Shown here in pieces: positions 1 through 11,604 of a DNA stretch of 59,969 nucleotides. The stretch spans positions 2,375-62,343 of the forward strand of contig NW_003123907.1 in NCBI RefSeq assembly GCF_000003605.2. Direction: 5' to 3'. Each line of letters opens with the position of its first letter. Positions within the stretch are counted from its first letter, which is position 1. The position numbers and the translations under genes were made by a program. The stretch comes from Saccoglossus kowalevskii (taxonomy: Eukaryota; Hemichordata; Enteropneusta; Harrimaniidae). A model generated the notes under the pieces. That model saw nothing but the letters and a program-made list of their open reading frames with translations, was not told the origin of the DNA and made no database searches.

Positions 1-209
1 AATGCGAGTGTATTATCTCACCCATCAAGGATGATAAACTCTTTTACGCTTTAAGCACAATACTCACAATTTGGAGTAAAACTAGCTGTGTTAACACCAC
101 CTTGTGTTTCAAATACCATAAAGTGCGTAACAATGTTATGTGCATTGATTGACGTGATCACTTTGTTCATTAAAAAAAACTATCTGGTTTTGAAAGGATC
201 CTATCCTAT

Positions 210-215
210 TTTAAT
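210..215 (-). terminator. Candidate poly(A) signal ATTAAA of the receptor gene
   Basis: ATTAAA on the minus strand about 190 bases past the receptor stop codon. It is the common variant of AATAAA. In AT-rich DNA such hexamers are frequent, so this is only a candidate. The remaining sequence 1-404 shows no coding exon. Confidence 0.3.
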
Positions 216-404
216 AAAATCACAAGATCGATTGTAGATAGAAATAAAAATTAATAATATTTATCTTGTGTTTGCAATAGGTACTGTCGTCTTATTAATA
301 CATTCTTAAAAGTCTAACTTGTTATCTTGTATATCCATGGTAACGCCAACAGTTTTAAGTTCAACGGATAGATTACCCGTAGCGATGCAATATCCACTGA
401 TTTG

Positions 405-2222
405 CTACTTCTTTTTTCTGGGATTTTGTAAATGTAATATTCTCCTAAATGCTCGCCTAAAATTATGGTTACAAAGTGGATACAGGAAAGGATTAAGTGT
501 TGAATTGACATACCCCAACCAAATAGTGGCATAGTAAATGTTTTCTGGTATACAGTCCTTGCAGAGTGCAACTATTAAAAAGAGAATGAAATAGGGAAGC
601 CAGCAGAGTATAAAACATCCCATGATGACCCCTAATTGTTTAGCTGCTTTACGTTCTCTATTTAAAGTGGCAGAAAAACGCTTCTTGCGAGGAGCTTTTA
701 AAAAGTGTTCAAGTTTTCCGAGTTTAAACGTGTTTTTCTTAGAGTTTTTTGGTGCAATGCCGCTGGTAACTTCCAGCTTCCGGGTTTTCATGCCCGGTGA
801 CGTCACAGTGAGGTGTGTGGCGCTAACATGATATGGCGATCTCCTGGCATTGCTACGTTGCATCGGAGTGCTTGGTGAATGGTTTTTGACATTTTTCCCG
901 AAATGCATTGGAGGAGGTTTAAGTTCATCCTCCGATCTCCGTCTCCAAATTACTTCAGGTTCTGGAGTTTTTGTTATTCTCCTGTTATTTACATTTAGGT
1001 GGGGTGTCGGTGGAGGCCTTAAAATACATATCTGCCCGTTTGGCGAATCTGTGTTGGATGTTGTCCCATTGAACCTCAGGGTGTCATCATCCGCGTAAGA
1101 TTCAGAATGTAACAGTTTGTCTTCGTTTGAAGTTGACGAAGGTTGATCACTGTCGAGATTCCGAGCCACAGTTGGGTTGGCATTTCTGTCTGTTCGTATG
1201 ATATTTTTTAGTCGCCTGAGCAAAGCTACATTCGTAAAGTTAAATCTTGCTTCTTGTTCCAAGTTTTTCACTTCTGAATCTCTTTCATTACTCTGTGAAC
1301 TGTCAAATTCGTACTCTGTGTGAAAATCGTGATCATTAACTGATGTTTTCCTAAAGTCCTTGGCATAGGCATAAGTAGTATCTGTCGTCACAGAAACGCC
1401 GTGTCCATAAGTACACCGCCCAATATTAAGATTGGACCGCTTCCTGATTTCGTGAAAAATTCTTCCATAGAGACATACCATTATAATCATCGGGATGTAA
1501 AAATTAACAGCTCCCGTAACAACTTTGAATATTGTATCTCTGTGAAACTCTGCATCACAATGTCCATGTAGTATGACGCGTTCGCCTCCTCGACTGAACG
1601 CATGCCATCCAGTAACAGGGATAACCCATAACAATGATACTGCCCACACCATTGATATCAAAATCGAGGCGCGTTTTCCCGTACGTCGCCTCAAGTACTT
1701 TAACGGTGACGTAATCGACCAGTAACGGTCTAAACTCAAAATAAAGAGATTCAGTATAGACGCTGTACAACACACATAGTCCAGAGACAACCACATCTGA
1801 CAGATGCCTAATCCAAGTGGCCATCTATGAGCTAAGTAATACATTGTACTCAATGGCATTATCACCATTCCAATCAACATATCAGCTACTGCTAAGCTGA
1901 GAATAAAATAATTGCTCACAGTCTGTAGTCGTTTCTCCGTTCGTACAGCATGTATGACCAACGCATTTCCCAAGAAGGTAATCAAGCTGATGATACTTAA
2001 TATTATTCCAATAGGGACGTCACTGGCGATATTCCCCCTAAAAGCAGTATCAACATCATCGACAAAATTACTATCATTATTGTTGACATCATCGTGTTCA
2101 CCAGATGTAAGGTTGTAGTAAAAACTATTGTTGAATCCTGATCCATTTGTAATATTATTAATGTCGAACCCGTATGTAACATGAGTTTCCATGGTTACAG
2201 GATACAGCAACGTTTTCTCCAT
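405..2222 (-). CDS. HRH1: Histamine H1 receptor-like class A GPCR (intronless CDS)
   Basis: Predicted plasma-membrane amine receptor, 605 codons, one exon. Seven membrane segments lie near residues 68-92, 103-126, 140-162, 184-204, 230-252, 529-552 and 562-583. Class A landmarks seen: GN at 85-86, LAVAD with D114, the C141/C222 disulphide pair, DRY 165-167, W193, CWLP 540-543 and NPxxY 577-581. H1-type pocket residues are present: D148 (amine-binding Asp), K233, T236 and N240 in IFKVVTGAVNFY, then W541, Y544, F545, F548 and Y571. ERKAAKQLG before TM6, IWLGYVNSTLNP in TM7 and a very short tail ending RRILHLQNPRKKK closely resemble vertebrate H1. Five N-glycosylation sequons (N23, N26, N31, N37, N49) lie in the N-terminus. 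The third intracellular loop is very long, about 258-523. Vertebrate H1 is about 487 residues and couples to Gq; Gq coupling here is inferred. An in-frame TGA directly precedes the first ATG (2222), so the frame cannot extend. The second ATG (2192, codon 11) has a better context (ACCATGG) and may be the true start. Confidence 0.93.
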   Translation of the reverse strand: MEKTLLYPVTMETHVTYGFDINNITNGSGFNNSFYYNLTSGEHDDVNNNDSNFVDDVDTAFRGNIASDVPIGIILSIISLITFLGNALVIHAVRTEKRLQTVSNYFILSLAVADMLIGMVIMPLSTMYYLAHRWPLGLGICQMWLSLDYVCCTASILNLFILSLDRYWSITSPLKYLRRRTGKRASILISMVWAVSLLWVIPVTGWHAFSRGGERVILHGHCDAEFHRDTIFKVVTGAVNFYIPMIIMVCLYGRIFHEIRKRSNLNIGRCTYGHGVSVTTDTTYAYAKDFRKTSVNDHDFHTEYEFDSSQSNERDSEVKNLEQEARFNFTNVALLRRLKNIIRTDRNANPTVARNLDSDQPSSTSNEDKLLHSESYADDDTLRFNGTTSNTDSPNGQICILRPPPTPHLNVNNRRITKTPEPEVIWRRRSEDELKPPPMHFGKNVKNHSPSTPMQRSNARRSPYHVSATHLTVTSPGMKTRKLEVTSGIAPKNSKKNTFKLGKLEHFLKAPRKKRFSATLNRERKAAKQLGVIMGCFILCWLPYFILFLIVALCKDCIPENIYYATIWLGYVNSTLNPFLYPLCNHNFRRAFRRILHLQNPRKKK

Positions 2223-2316
2223 TCAAATAACAATATCACAAATGAAGCTCCGTGGTCCGGAAAATCGAAGTTGGCGCCATCATTCTAAGATTCGATGTGA
2301 CACATCATATCTGCAT
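2223..2316 (-). promoter_or_regulatory. 5' leader of the H1-like receptor exon with splice acceptor and uORFs
   Basis: Read on the minus strand, a run of T ending in ACAG places a strong 3' splice site so that the exon begins at 2316. The 94-base leader before the first ATG holds several short upstream reading frames, including MQI-stop, MMCHIES-stop and a longer MMAPTSIF frame ending near TTTGTGA. A leader intron directly upstream of an intronless coding exon is the arrangement known for vertebrate HRH1. The upstream leader exon was not located. A GTGAGT donor at 13242 on the minus strand is one possibility but is unsupported. Confidence 0.55.
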
Positions 2317-5300
2317 CTGTAAAAAAAAACATAATTAAAAATTATGGATAAACTCATGAACGATGGCGAAATTAAAAATACAAGGTGGTATAATAGAATA
2401 ATAATCGTATTATACATATTTGCAGACTGCTCTGAATTCAACCGCCTCTGGTAATCTTTATTATATTCAGGTATATAAATTAGGCCTATGCATTATAATA
2501 GCATGGTGTAGCATAATGTTAAAACATCACACTGTAAATTTCCAGTAAATCCTATGTCAAGGTAATGTTATGACACACGTTAAGCACATCTCAGTAATTG
2601 TGCATGCACGAAACATCCAATGTGAACTAGTTGCATAAATGTTAATGACCTGTTTGATTGAAAACAGCAGTTGACAATTATTGTAAGAAAAATTGTGAAA
2701 ACTAGGGAAGGGCAATGCTACTACTCTAATTTTAATATATTTCACTTTAAGGATGAAGTCCATTTTATAGACCATTTTCTTCAAACTCATTTTCTTAATG
2801 AAAATGTTGATTGCCTACATGTAATACATTGATTGATGAGTCTATTCATGATCACTGTGAAAAAAAAAAAAAATCAAAATTCCGAAGTGCGTAACAGTTT
2901 CACTTGAAAAACGCAGGATATCGTAGTGAACGGAAAATAGTATATCATTTTACAAAAGTTTGTTTTAAAAATAGTATAACAATTAACATGACAATCAAGC
3001 CAAAATAAACCCCAATGCAATAGGGAGTTCGGACAAAAAAAATTTTCAAAACAGTTTCAGAAAACACTGAGATGGAGTAAACTGTTTACCAAGTAAATTT
3101 AGGTGGCACAATTTTTGTTTGAATACATAATCTTAAGCCTTGTTCACACGTGCCGACAAACGGAGGACTAGATCGTAATCTACAAATTACAAATTTAGTG
3201 GGACATTTCTAATCCTAAACAATGATATATAAATATATGAACATATCATGTGAGATTTTGGAACTATGCTTCCAACTTCCAACATCTCATTGATTATTCA
3301 TTGGAGACATAGGTAAATAAAGTTTGAAATACCATAGTTATAATAATTATTGCAGTGACATTGAAATGAACACGCAACAAGCGTGAGAGATTCGAAGTCA
3401 CGAATGTGTTTCGTCGCCGAAAGCAGACACACTTTCTGTTACACTATTGACATGTTTGTCATCAAAAAGGCTGATTGAAATAGTATGTAATGAACACACA
3501 CTTGTCGTGACGAAAATGTACATGCGCAATTCAAGTCCGTGACGTCACGCACATCATTTAAAATATATTTCTGCACACATATAATAAGCCATAGTTTTTA
3601 CGTTTTATAAAGATCGGATTACAATTACTCCAGTTTTTGTAACCATTGTCAAGCTAACGCTGCTCACGACAACGTCGAAAACAGATATTGAACCACCATA
3701 TGTAATTTCTGTAAAACTAAAATTAAATATCACATTTCATTTCGCATTGAGGTCAAGTATGTAACGTTAAATATGAAATAATATCCCCATAAACAAATAT
3801 GTTTAATTGATTTAACGAAATGTGGAAATATATCACCTGGGTGTATGTTCATAGCCAATAGTGTACACAAATGTACATATTTCCCAGGTAGTTGACTTGA
3901 AGTGACACCATTGTGTGATAGTACTCACACTGGCACGCATTTGATAGATTCTTTTATATATATATTCCATTATTTTTTATGAACGTCACGTTCGATGTTA
4001 TTGCTTTACGCCTTTTAAAGCAAATCTAGATGAACCTTGACCATTATTGTTGAAATGCTTTATATGAAGAACACAATAATGAACAGTTATGCTAAATTAC
4101 ATTTTTTTGAATTTTACTGGGTCATAATTTTTATTTTTGTTTGAAGTTAAAGACTAATAAAAGACGAACCAGTGAAATTGTGCTATTGCATATACATGCA
4201 ATGTCCTAGCGATGAACTCCATATTGCCGCGATCATGAATCAGGTCGAAGTGATTTGCAAGTGCCTGATTGGTTACACAACCCTGGCACCTAACAGTGAA
4301 GCCAATCATAGAGCAGCTTGTATGTTGACAGGTTTTTTAAACAAATCAAATAATGTCTTGTGTAAATGCTTCGACTCAACTGGTTATCGATGGAGAAAAT
4401 AAGGTCATTGAAGCAACTCGCACACAAAACAAACTAGTAACGGTTCGTTTAACATAGTATAGCGGTACATAAAGCGAGTTCTCGATGTACAAGAAGCGCG
4501 CACAATATGAAGTAAAATGAGAAATTGTATATTGATTAAATCCGATTCGTTAAATTTGCAAATTAATTTAACAAATCTAAAATAACACACGACACCAAAC
4601 AACGATGATAACCTCAATGGTTTCATTTAATTTTCAGATTGTGGATGTTGTCAGTATAGAAAATCATACATTATTTGAGTTACAACATGTCAACTGAAAT
4701 ACTTAAAGTCACCGTTATATATTCGTCAGTATTTTCGGTACGTGACACTTAGTGGAAATTACACAGAAGGGATTTTTTGTTAATTAAGTATTCAATTTTA
4801 ATTCACATATACTGGAACATCAAAACGATGAGTTGGATTACATAAAATATAGTTCTGTTCGCACAGCTTTTTAGCACAGACTGGAAGGTCAAAAACCTTA
4901 GCCCATGTGGAAAAAACGAGCGCGAACGCCCAGTACGGGCCAATAAACCACAAGGAACGGATTAAATCTGACCGCCCTCGACCGAGTCTAGACACACAGC
5001 ACTGGCTAACGAAGTGTGGTTGAAGGGCTAGCTCGGGCAAAACGCTCACTAATATATAATAACATGGACACAAAATACCATTGTATTCGTGATTCGGTTG
5101 AAACACTTACTAGTATATTTAAAATCATTAATTTCGGTATATCATTTCCGACATCGCAAACAACGTAAGCGTACAGAGAGAGTGTTCTCACGCAAAGAAA
5201 TTAATAAATGCATTGTTATTGTTTCAGAATCATAGAGTTAAAATGTATACCTGCTGGTTACTGTGATGATAAATCGGAATTAAACGGACTGGATATTTGT

Positions 5301-8300
5301 ATATTCATCGTATGTTTTGTCATCCCTTAGTCCGTACTAAACGCAGGTCACTTCATCCGTGAAAGTAACTGGGTCTAGCCGATGTGTAAACATATTGGAT
5401 TAGCTTTAATCTTAGCCCATACTAAGTGTACTGAATAAAAATTATAACTCTGTTATTTAAATAATGTGAATATCCTAATGTTATACCCTGCCGGTCGTTT
5501 TTCTTTTCGAAACAGTTCGAACGATTGTTACTGTCACACAAAAGAGGGAATACTCAGACCATGATTTAAACAATACTTTACTCGTCTAAGACTCAATTCA
5601 CTCACAGTCCAGACAGATTTCAGAGCTTGATGACACATTTTCACAACTTGCTGTCGGAGTACAGAAGTTTAATTTGATTATTTTGTTTGCCCTGAACACT
5701 GACATGTTGTTAACTGACCATTCTGTCAGCCAGTTTTTAATTATATCCAACCATGGACAAATCTATCATCATTGTCATCGCTAATCACCTCGACACGAAG
5801 ACATAATTCCATCAATAAAACGCGTGAAAAATTAAACACATTTTCCAATTACATCTAATACATGAGATACCTATTATAATAATTATAATTACAAACTAAT
5901 CCAATTAGCGTGATACGGAGAAAATGTTACATATGCAGTGAAAATACTTATACTCACATGATAATATTTCTACAACAGCGAGTATTGTATCGCTCCCAGT
6001 ATTATTCACAGTTGTTCACTTAAAACCAGACACTCTGGCACAATACCTATGTTATAATGAATTCGCCCTAGCACACAGAATAACCAGCAACAGTAAACAT
6101 CATGCGGTCCATCATTAACCTACAATCCAGCATGATAAAGGTAACAATAATAAAGAGTACTCTCCCTTCATTTAAAAAAAGTACAGCCACCTGGTGAAAA
6201 CAGATCTGAAGTCATTGCCCTCACTAAGACATATGTGAGGAGTGAACAACTTTATGAAAGTTAATGGACCAACCCCAAGTACACCTTTATTGGAATGCGA
6301 ACATAAAAAAACAACATGGTACCCGGAAATGGAAATATCTAGACATTGAAGCGCTTTTATCTCTATTATTCAGCTTATTCAATTATGATTAAATACTATA
6401 TTAAACTGGTTATTGAGTATGAATACGAAACACGACATATATATATATATATAGCTGCAGATCCAAGAGCGACCTTCACTATGTGCGGCACGTAGATCCT
6501 CCGGAAGCCATGACAAGCTTCTTATCCGCCACAACTCTGTCGTCGGTCAGATATTAAAGATCATTACAACGTCTGCACAAGGTAGTGAGCATCGGGTAAC
6601 AATGCACATAACACTCGTGGATCACACTGCAGGAAATCATTAAGATTCACTATTAATAAAGAAAATCTAACATGTCTCAGTACGCTATTTAAACATCTCG
6701 TGTAAATACCTCCACGTACATTTACTTCTTTCTTAAACACGTGTTTGGGCTGTTAAACATTTCCCATGCGATCTACATAAATCTGTTTTCATGTTCGTTA
6801 TAACAACCGCTACGTTCGCCCAAATAATACATCTGAAAACCATTAAACTAAGTATATCCTAAATATGAACGTTTTAAAGAAAATGTAAACACTAATGTTA
6901 GATGACTCGGAGATAATTAAATCGAGTCACGACTGACTGTTATATAGTGGCATCAATGTTTTCTATTGAAGTCGTTATATTTTACCCTAATTATCGGTAA
7001 ATTGGGGAACGCTATAGTTATTTTATTTGATTCAACTCTATTGCGTCAGGACCTTCTATTTGAATAAATAGAAAGATGTACATGTCACAAAATTGGATCA
7101 AATGCTAGTATTAAATAAAACAACAAAAACAACAAATTTGATTCTGTTGGTATAGAAACTCGGTCTGAATTTCACAAAACCGTTTAGAATTTATATATAG
7201 ATGTATACACATTTCATTGATTGGTAATCTGTTGACAAAGGTTCGTTTTCATGTATAAACTATATGTATGTTTAGGCACTGTCCGCACGATCCACGTTGC
7301 CTTGTTAACGGTACAATGATTCATAAAATACCGCTTAATGTCATTTGAGTATCGGTAACTTTGTAGTTTCAATAACTCGATGTGTCCTACTTAAAGTTGA
7401 CTTGAATAACAATGACATGAATAGCCAGTAATTGCCATTATAGCGACCACCTCTGGAGAAAGACTTTTCATAGAATTCCATAATGTAAAATTAATTTAGG
7501 ATATATATAAATAGATATCCTATGTCATATACTTTATGATATATTAACTTTCAAAGTCAGAGTGTTGCCGCAGACAGAATACGTAGCAAATCACTGTAGA
7601 AAAAAAAAACGCTGATTAAATTTGCCGAATAACGTGAGTGTTGGAAAAATTGTCATAATCGTTCACTTAGCGCGTTTTTATTATTGATGGAGGAATGATT
7701 CATAATCGTTATTGCTCGTGGAATAGATCGATTGCCAGCCAAAGAAAGGTTGAGTGGATTACTGATGATTTTCTATTTGATAAACATCTACATAGGTAAT
7801 ACAAAATGTCTCATCCAACAACACATATTCTCACTGATAGTGGATTTGTTACCCAAGAAGGGTATTGTGCAATTATTTTCTCTAGAAAATGCAAGAAACT
7901 AATGTTGGAAATTATTACTGCTATCGCTAACAAGGCCCCCCAGGAAGCACCAAAATGTATGGTTCTAAGGAGCCTATTCTTCTCTGATATGTAAAACACG
8001 ATGTTGATGCGTAACAATGTACAATACGATAGAATTGGCTGATAGGAATCCATGCTGACAGTAATGTGAAAAGCATATTCTCCTCTTCCTACCCTCATAT
8101 TTGAAACGTTCATCATAATGATTGATACATCACGCAGATTTAAATACAGTATGTGTATAGGCAGTAGTGTGTTCTCTGAGTCGATATAACGCACTACTCA
8201 AGCACAAAGATTTGATCTGATGCAACATGTTGTATTTATTCAATTGCGCACCACTGACGCAGTAGGAAATCATACATTGATATATGGATCTTGAAAACCA

Positions 8301-11105
8301 TCTTATTATAGTTATGGGATTTGTAATTTGGTAAAATTAAATTAACATTTCATCAACAAAATAAGTGTAAATACAAACAAACATCGGGTGCTACAACATT
8401 TTTCTTGTGTCTCAAGTCACATATATAGTCACGTCTTTTTCTTGAAGACCAACTTCTCCAGCAGTCAACAAGCTGACTCAACTCGATTTTGGAAGATTTC
8501 ATTTTGGTTCAGGATCTAACAAAATCAGAACTGTTAGAGGGCACACTGATGGGCAGGAATAGTAAAGTGGGTTAGACAAAAAACAGATCTATGTTTTGTC
8601 TACGTCAAAATAAACATGTATATTTCCATTATCGTGAATAACAGTATTGTTATATAATATGTCGCCAGTTATTCATAAACTATTTAATTGAGACAAGATA
8701 ATATACATCATACGAGAGATTATACGTTGTGAAATTTAGCCAATGCATAAGTTATCTTTTTTTCTCTGTAGCGACAGATAAGACTATAATTTGATTATAT
8801 TAGTAGTTAATAGAATATATATGAACAATATAAAGGTTTTACATTCAAATTACCGAGACGTATGTACAGTCAATTGCTGGAAGCATATATCAGTATTTTC
8901 AAAACGTATACACATCCGAAACTACTGATGTGCATAGAATAACAAATACCATATTAGGAGACATAGGGGGTCACCTTGAGACTTATGGGTATGTAAATTC
9001 TTCATATCACTAGTTGGTTACGCGGTCGGCATTAAGTACAAAAATGCTTTTCAAAGTTGGCGTTACGTAAATAATGTATCACCGCTGTCTGTGGTCGATT
9101 TCACTTAAGGTCCATCTATCCATTCAATATGGATTGATCTCGTTCACGTTGAGAGTAAGAGACTGGAGAAACCAATCACACAGAAGGTGCCGATGTCTTT
9201 TGAATAATTTGAATATTTATCTTTCGTTTGATATTGATTATTGAGTCGATTGCAATATAGGTTTTATGTATGAGCTTCATTGCACTTTGCATGTCTTCCT
9301 ACCGATATATGTACTGCCCGATTAAACACGTGCGGTAAGGTATTTACTCTTCGGCATTCTATTATTCGAGGAACTCGTGCGCCAGCAAAACTTAATTCTC
9401 GAACTTTGGCGTGAATAAGAACGTGAACTAAAGTATATAAAGACTAGTTCTTTACCGCTCAACAAATCTAACACTGGTGTTTTAGTAGGTATAATACCGA
9501 TAACTTGTTGCACAACTTCACTTAACTATATGTGTAAGAAGCTATAAATCATCCCACTTTGCCCTGGGGAAGTGAATTGAGTGTGATATGGAACAGGTTA
9601 GCGGCGCAGCAGGAAGTGAAATGGAACTCGACTGTAGATACGTGCATGGAATTATAATTGGCGGAGGATGATTGCAGTCGAAATAACAAGATTACATTCA
9701 CATACTCCATATTATCATGTGTTCAATTATAGTGTTTTGCCTAGAAATATACAATAGCCTAATTTGCATAGTAGTCAGCATAATCAGTCATCAATTTACA
9801 CACATTGCTTATAAAATAAATCTAACAAATCAAAAATATAAGACTGTTGTACTTTATTTATAGCTTTTTGTATTAATTTAGTTTTATTAATTAAAACAAT
9901 TAAAATTCTACTCAATTACGAAGAAGTAAATACCACTTAGATTAACTACTAATATAGAAATGTCGTAAATCACGTGACTACGACAGTGAACAACTTTTTG
10001 CATGCTCCCACTGGAATGTGCATACATAAACAACAACATGCCAGCACTTTTAATTACTTTTCCTTTTGAGAAATCATGTTAAGTGCAGTGTTGCAAAATA
10101 TAATACAATGCAGTGTTTGTTTATTACTCTGTAATAAATGATAGTTAACTGTAGAAAATTAGCATAACAGTAGTTGATAAAATCACTTTATATGTTAATT
10201 ATTTGTTGAATATATTGGTGTTGTTTTCAGAATTAGACGAAATTTGGTTGTTGAGTTGTGAATAGTATTTTCTTTTCAACTTTTTACCTGCCTTGATAAG
10301 TATGTAAATAGACTATGTTGGCATGTGACACAATAACGTTTCAATTTACCAATGATTTGGTCGGGAATCTAATTCTTAGCACGCAACACATTGTTTCCAA
10401 TAAGTTTTATTCAAACTAATTGGGGTGTCTGTATATATTGGACTATTCTGTTTTTCAATTTCATTCTTGTCCCCATCAATAAGTCATTTTACACGAGTAC
10501 ATTCCAATCGCATATTTTACATATAAGGACAATTGAAATATATATATATAAAAGTCGTGCCATATGAAACATTTAAATTACACAAACCGTGAGATATTTT
10601 GCAAATCATACTATATTAAAGGAGACAGGCTAACTTTTTATTTTAATATCACATAATAGCGTATTAAGCTAAATAATTTATATAAGATATGATGGTATTC
10701 ATATGATACTACCATAGTATTTAGAAAATCACATTAATTTAGTAAATCATTATTTGTCATCCAAGTTGTTACCAATACAAACTTTATACGATGACTAGTA
10801 AAAAGTTTAGGTTGACACCACGCTTTCATCTGGAAATTAGATTGTGTATGAGGTAAATTAATAATAATATAGATCATAATAGTCAATCCTTGGTGATGTG
10901 TTGTTTGCTAAATCAAAGAAAGCACGCTGATATAAAGTGATTTACAAAATAATACCGAGTACTGATACGGGTCAGTGTCGTTTTTTAAAGGTGTTCACAT
11001 TTTATGAGTTCTATCGCCAAGCATACGATAGGCAAATCGCAATCTTTATATGCATTCTGTTATCGATTAACAACATCAGACAGGCACCAAACATTGGCGC
11101 GAGAC
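2317..11105. other. Non-coding stretch upstream of the receptor (leader intron and/or intergenic)
   Basis: AT-rich DNA with near-expected CpG frequency (about 19 CpG in 8041-9000). No exon is recognised. Small features seen: a perfect cAMP-response palindrome TGACGTCA at 3540-3547, an (AT)n run near 6437-6453, and a 62-codon open stretch without a start at 6455-6640. Frames of 102 codons (4798-5106, minus) and 127 codons (7811-8194, minus) show no familiar domain and are judged chance. Confidence 0.6.
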
Positions 11106-11123
11106 AGTGTGTGATGATAATCT

Positions 11124-11173
11124 NNNNNNNNNNNNNNNNNNNNNNNNNNNNNNNNNNNNNNNNNNNNNNNNNN
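11124..11173. other. Assembly gap of exactly 50 N
   Basis: The gap is flanked by the same 18 bases on both sides (11106-11123 and 11174-11191). A fixed-length N block between overlapping contig ends suggests that no sequence is missing and the two contigs should be merged. Confidence 0.9.
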
Positions 11174-11360
11174 AGTGTGTGATGATAATCTACCAGAGTA
11201 ATGTCCGCAATTCCGATGGCTAGATGTGTGATTCTAACATTATCACAACACAACATGTCTCATTTCAGCAATTCGGGAAAACCGGGTGTATATGTATTAT
11301 GCACACGCGATACAAAACAGAATAGAGTTAAATAAAAACATGCAATGTGAAGAAAATTCA

Positions 11361-11604
11361 ATTATAATATAATATATTATATTATATTATATTATATTAT
11401 ATTATATTATATTATATTATATTATATTATATTATATTATATTATATTATATAATATAATATTAATATATTATATTATATTATATTATATTATATTATAT
11501 TATATTATATTATATTATATTATATTATATTATATTATATTATATTATATTATATTATATTATATTATATTATATTATATTATATTATATTATATTATAT
11601 ATAA
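11361..11604. repeat. (ATATT)n pentanucleotide microsatellite with internal orientation switch
   Basis: About 240 bases of ATATT/TATAT units. The array begins with a short stretch in the reverse-complement orientation (AATAT). It switches orientation briefly again around 11450-11475 before resuming, so parts of the array are self-complementary and could form cruciforms. Confidence 0.9.
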
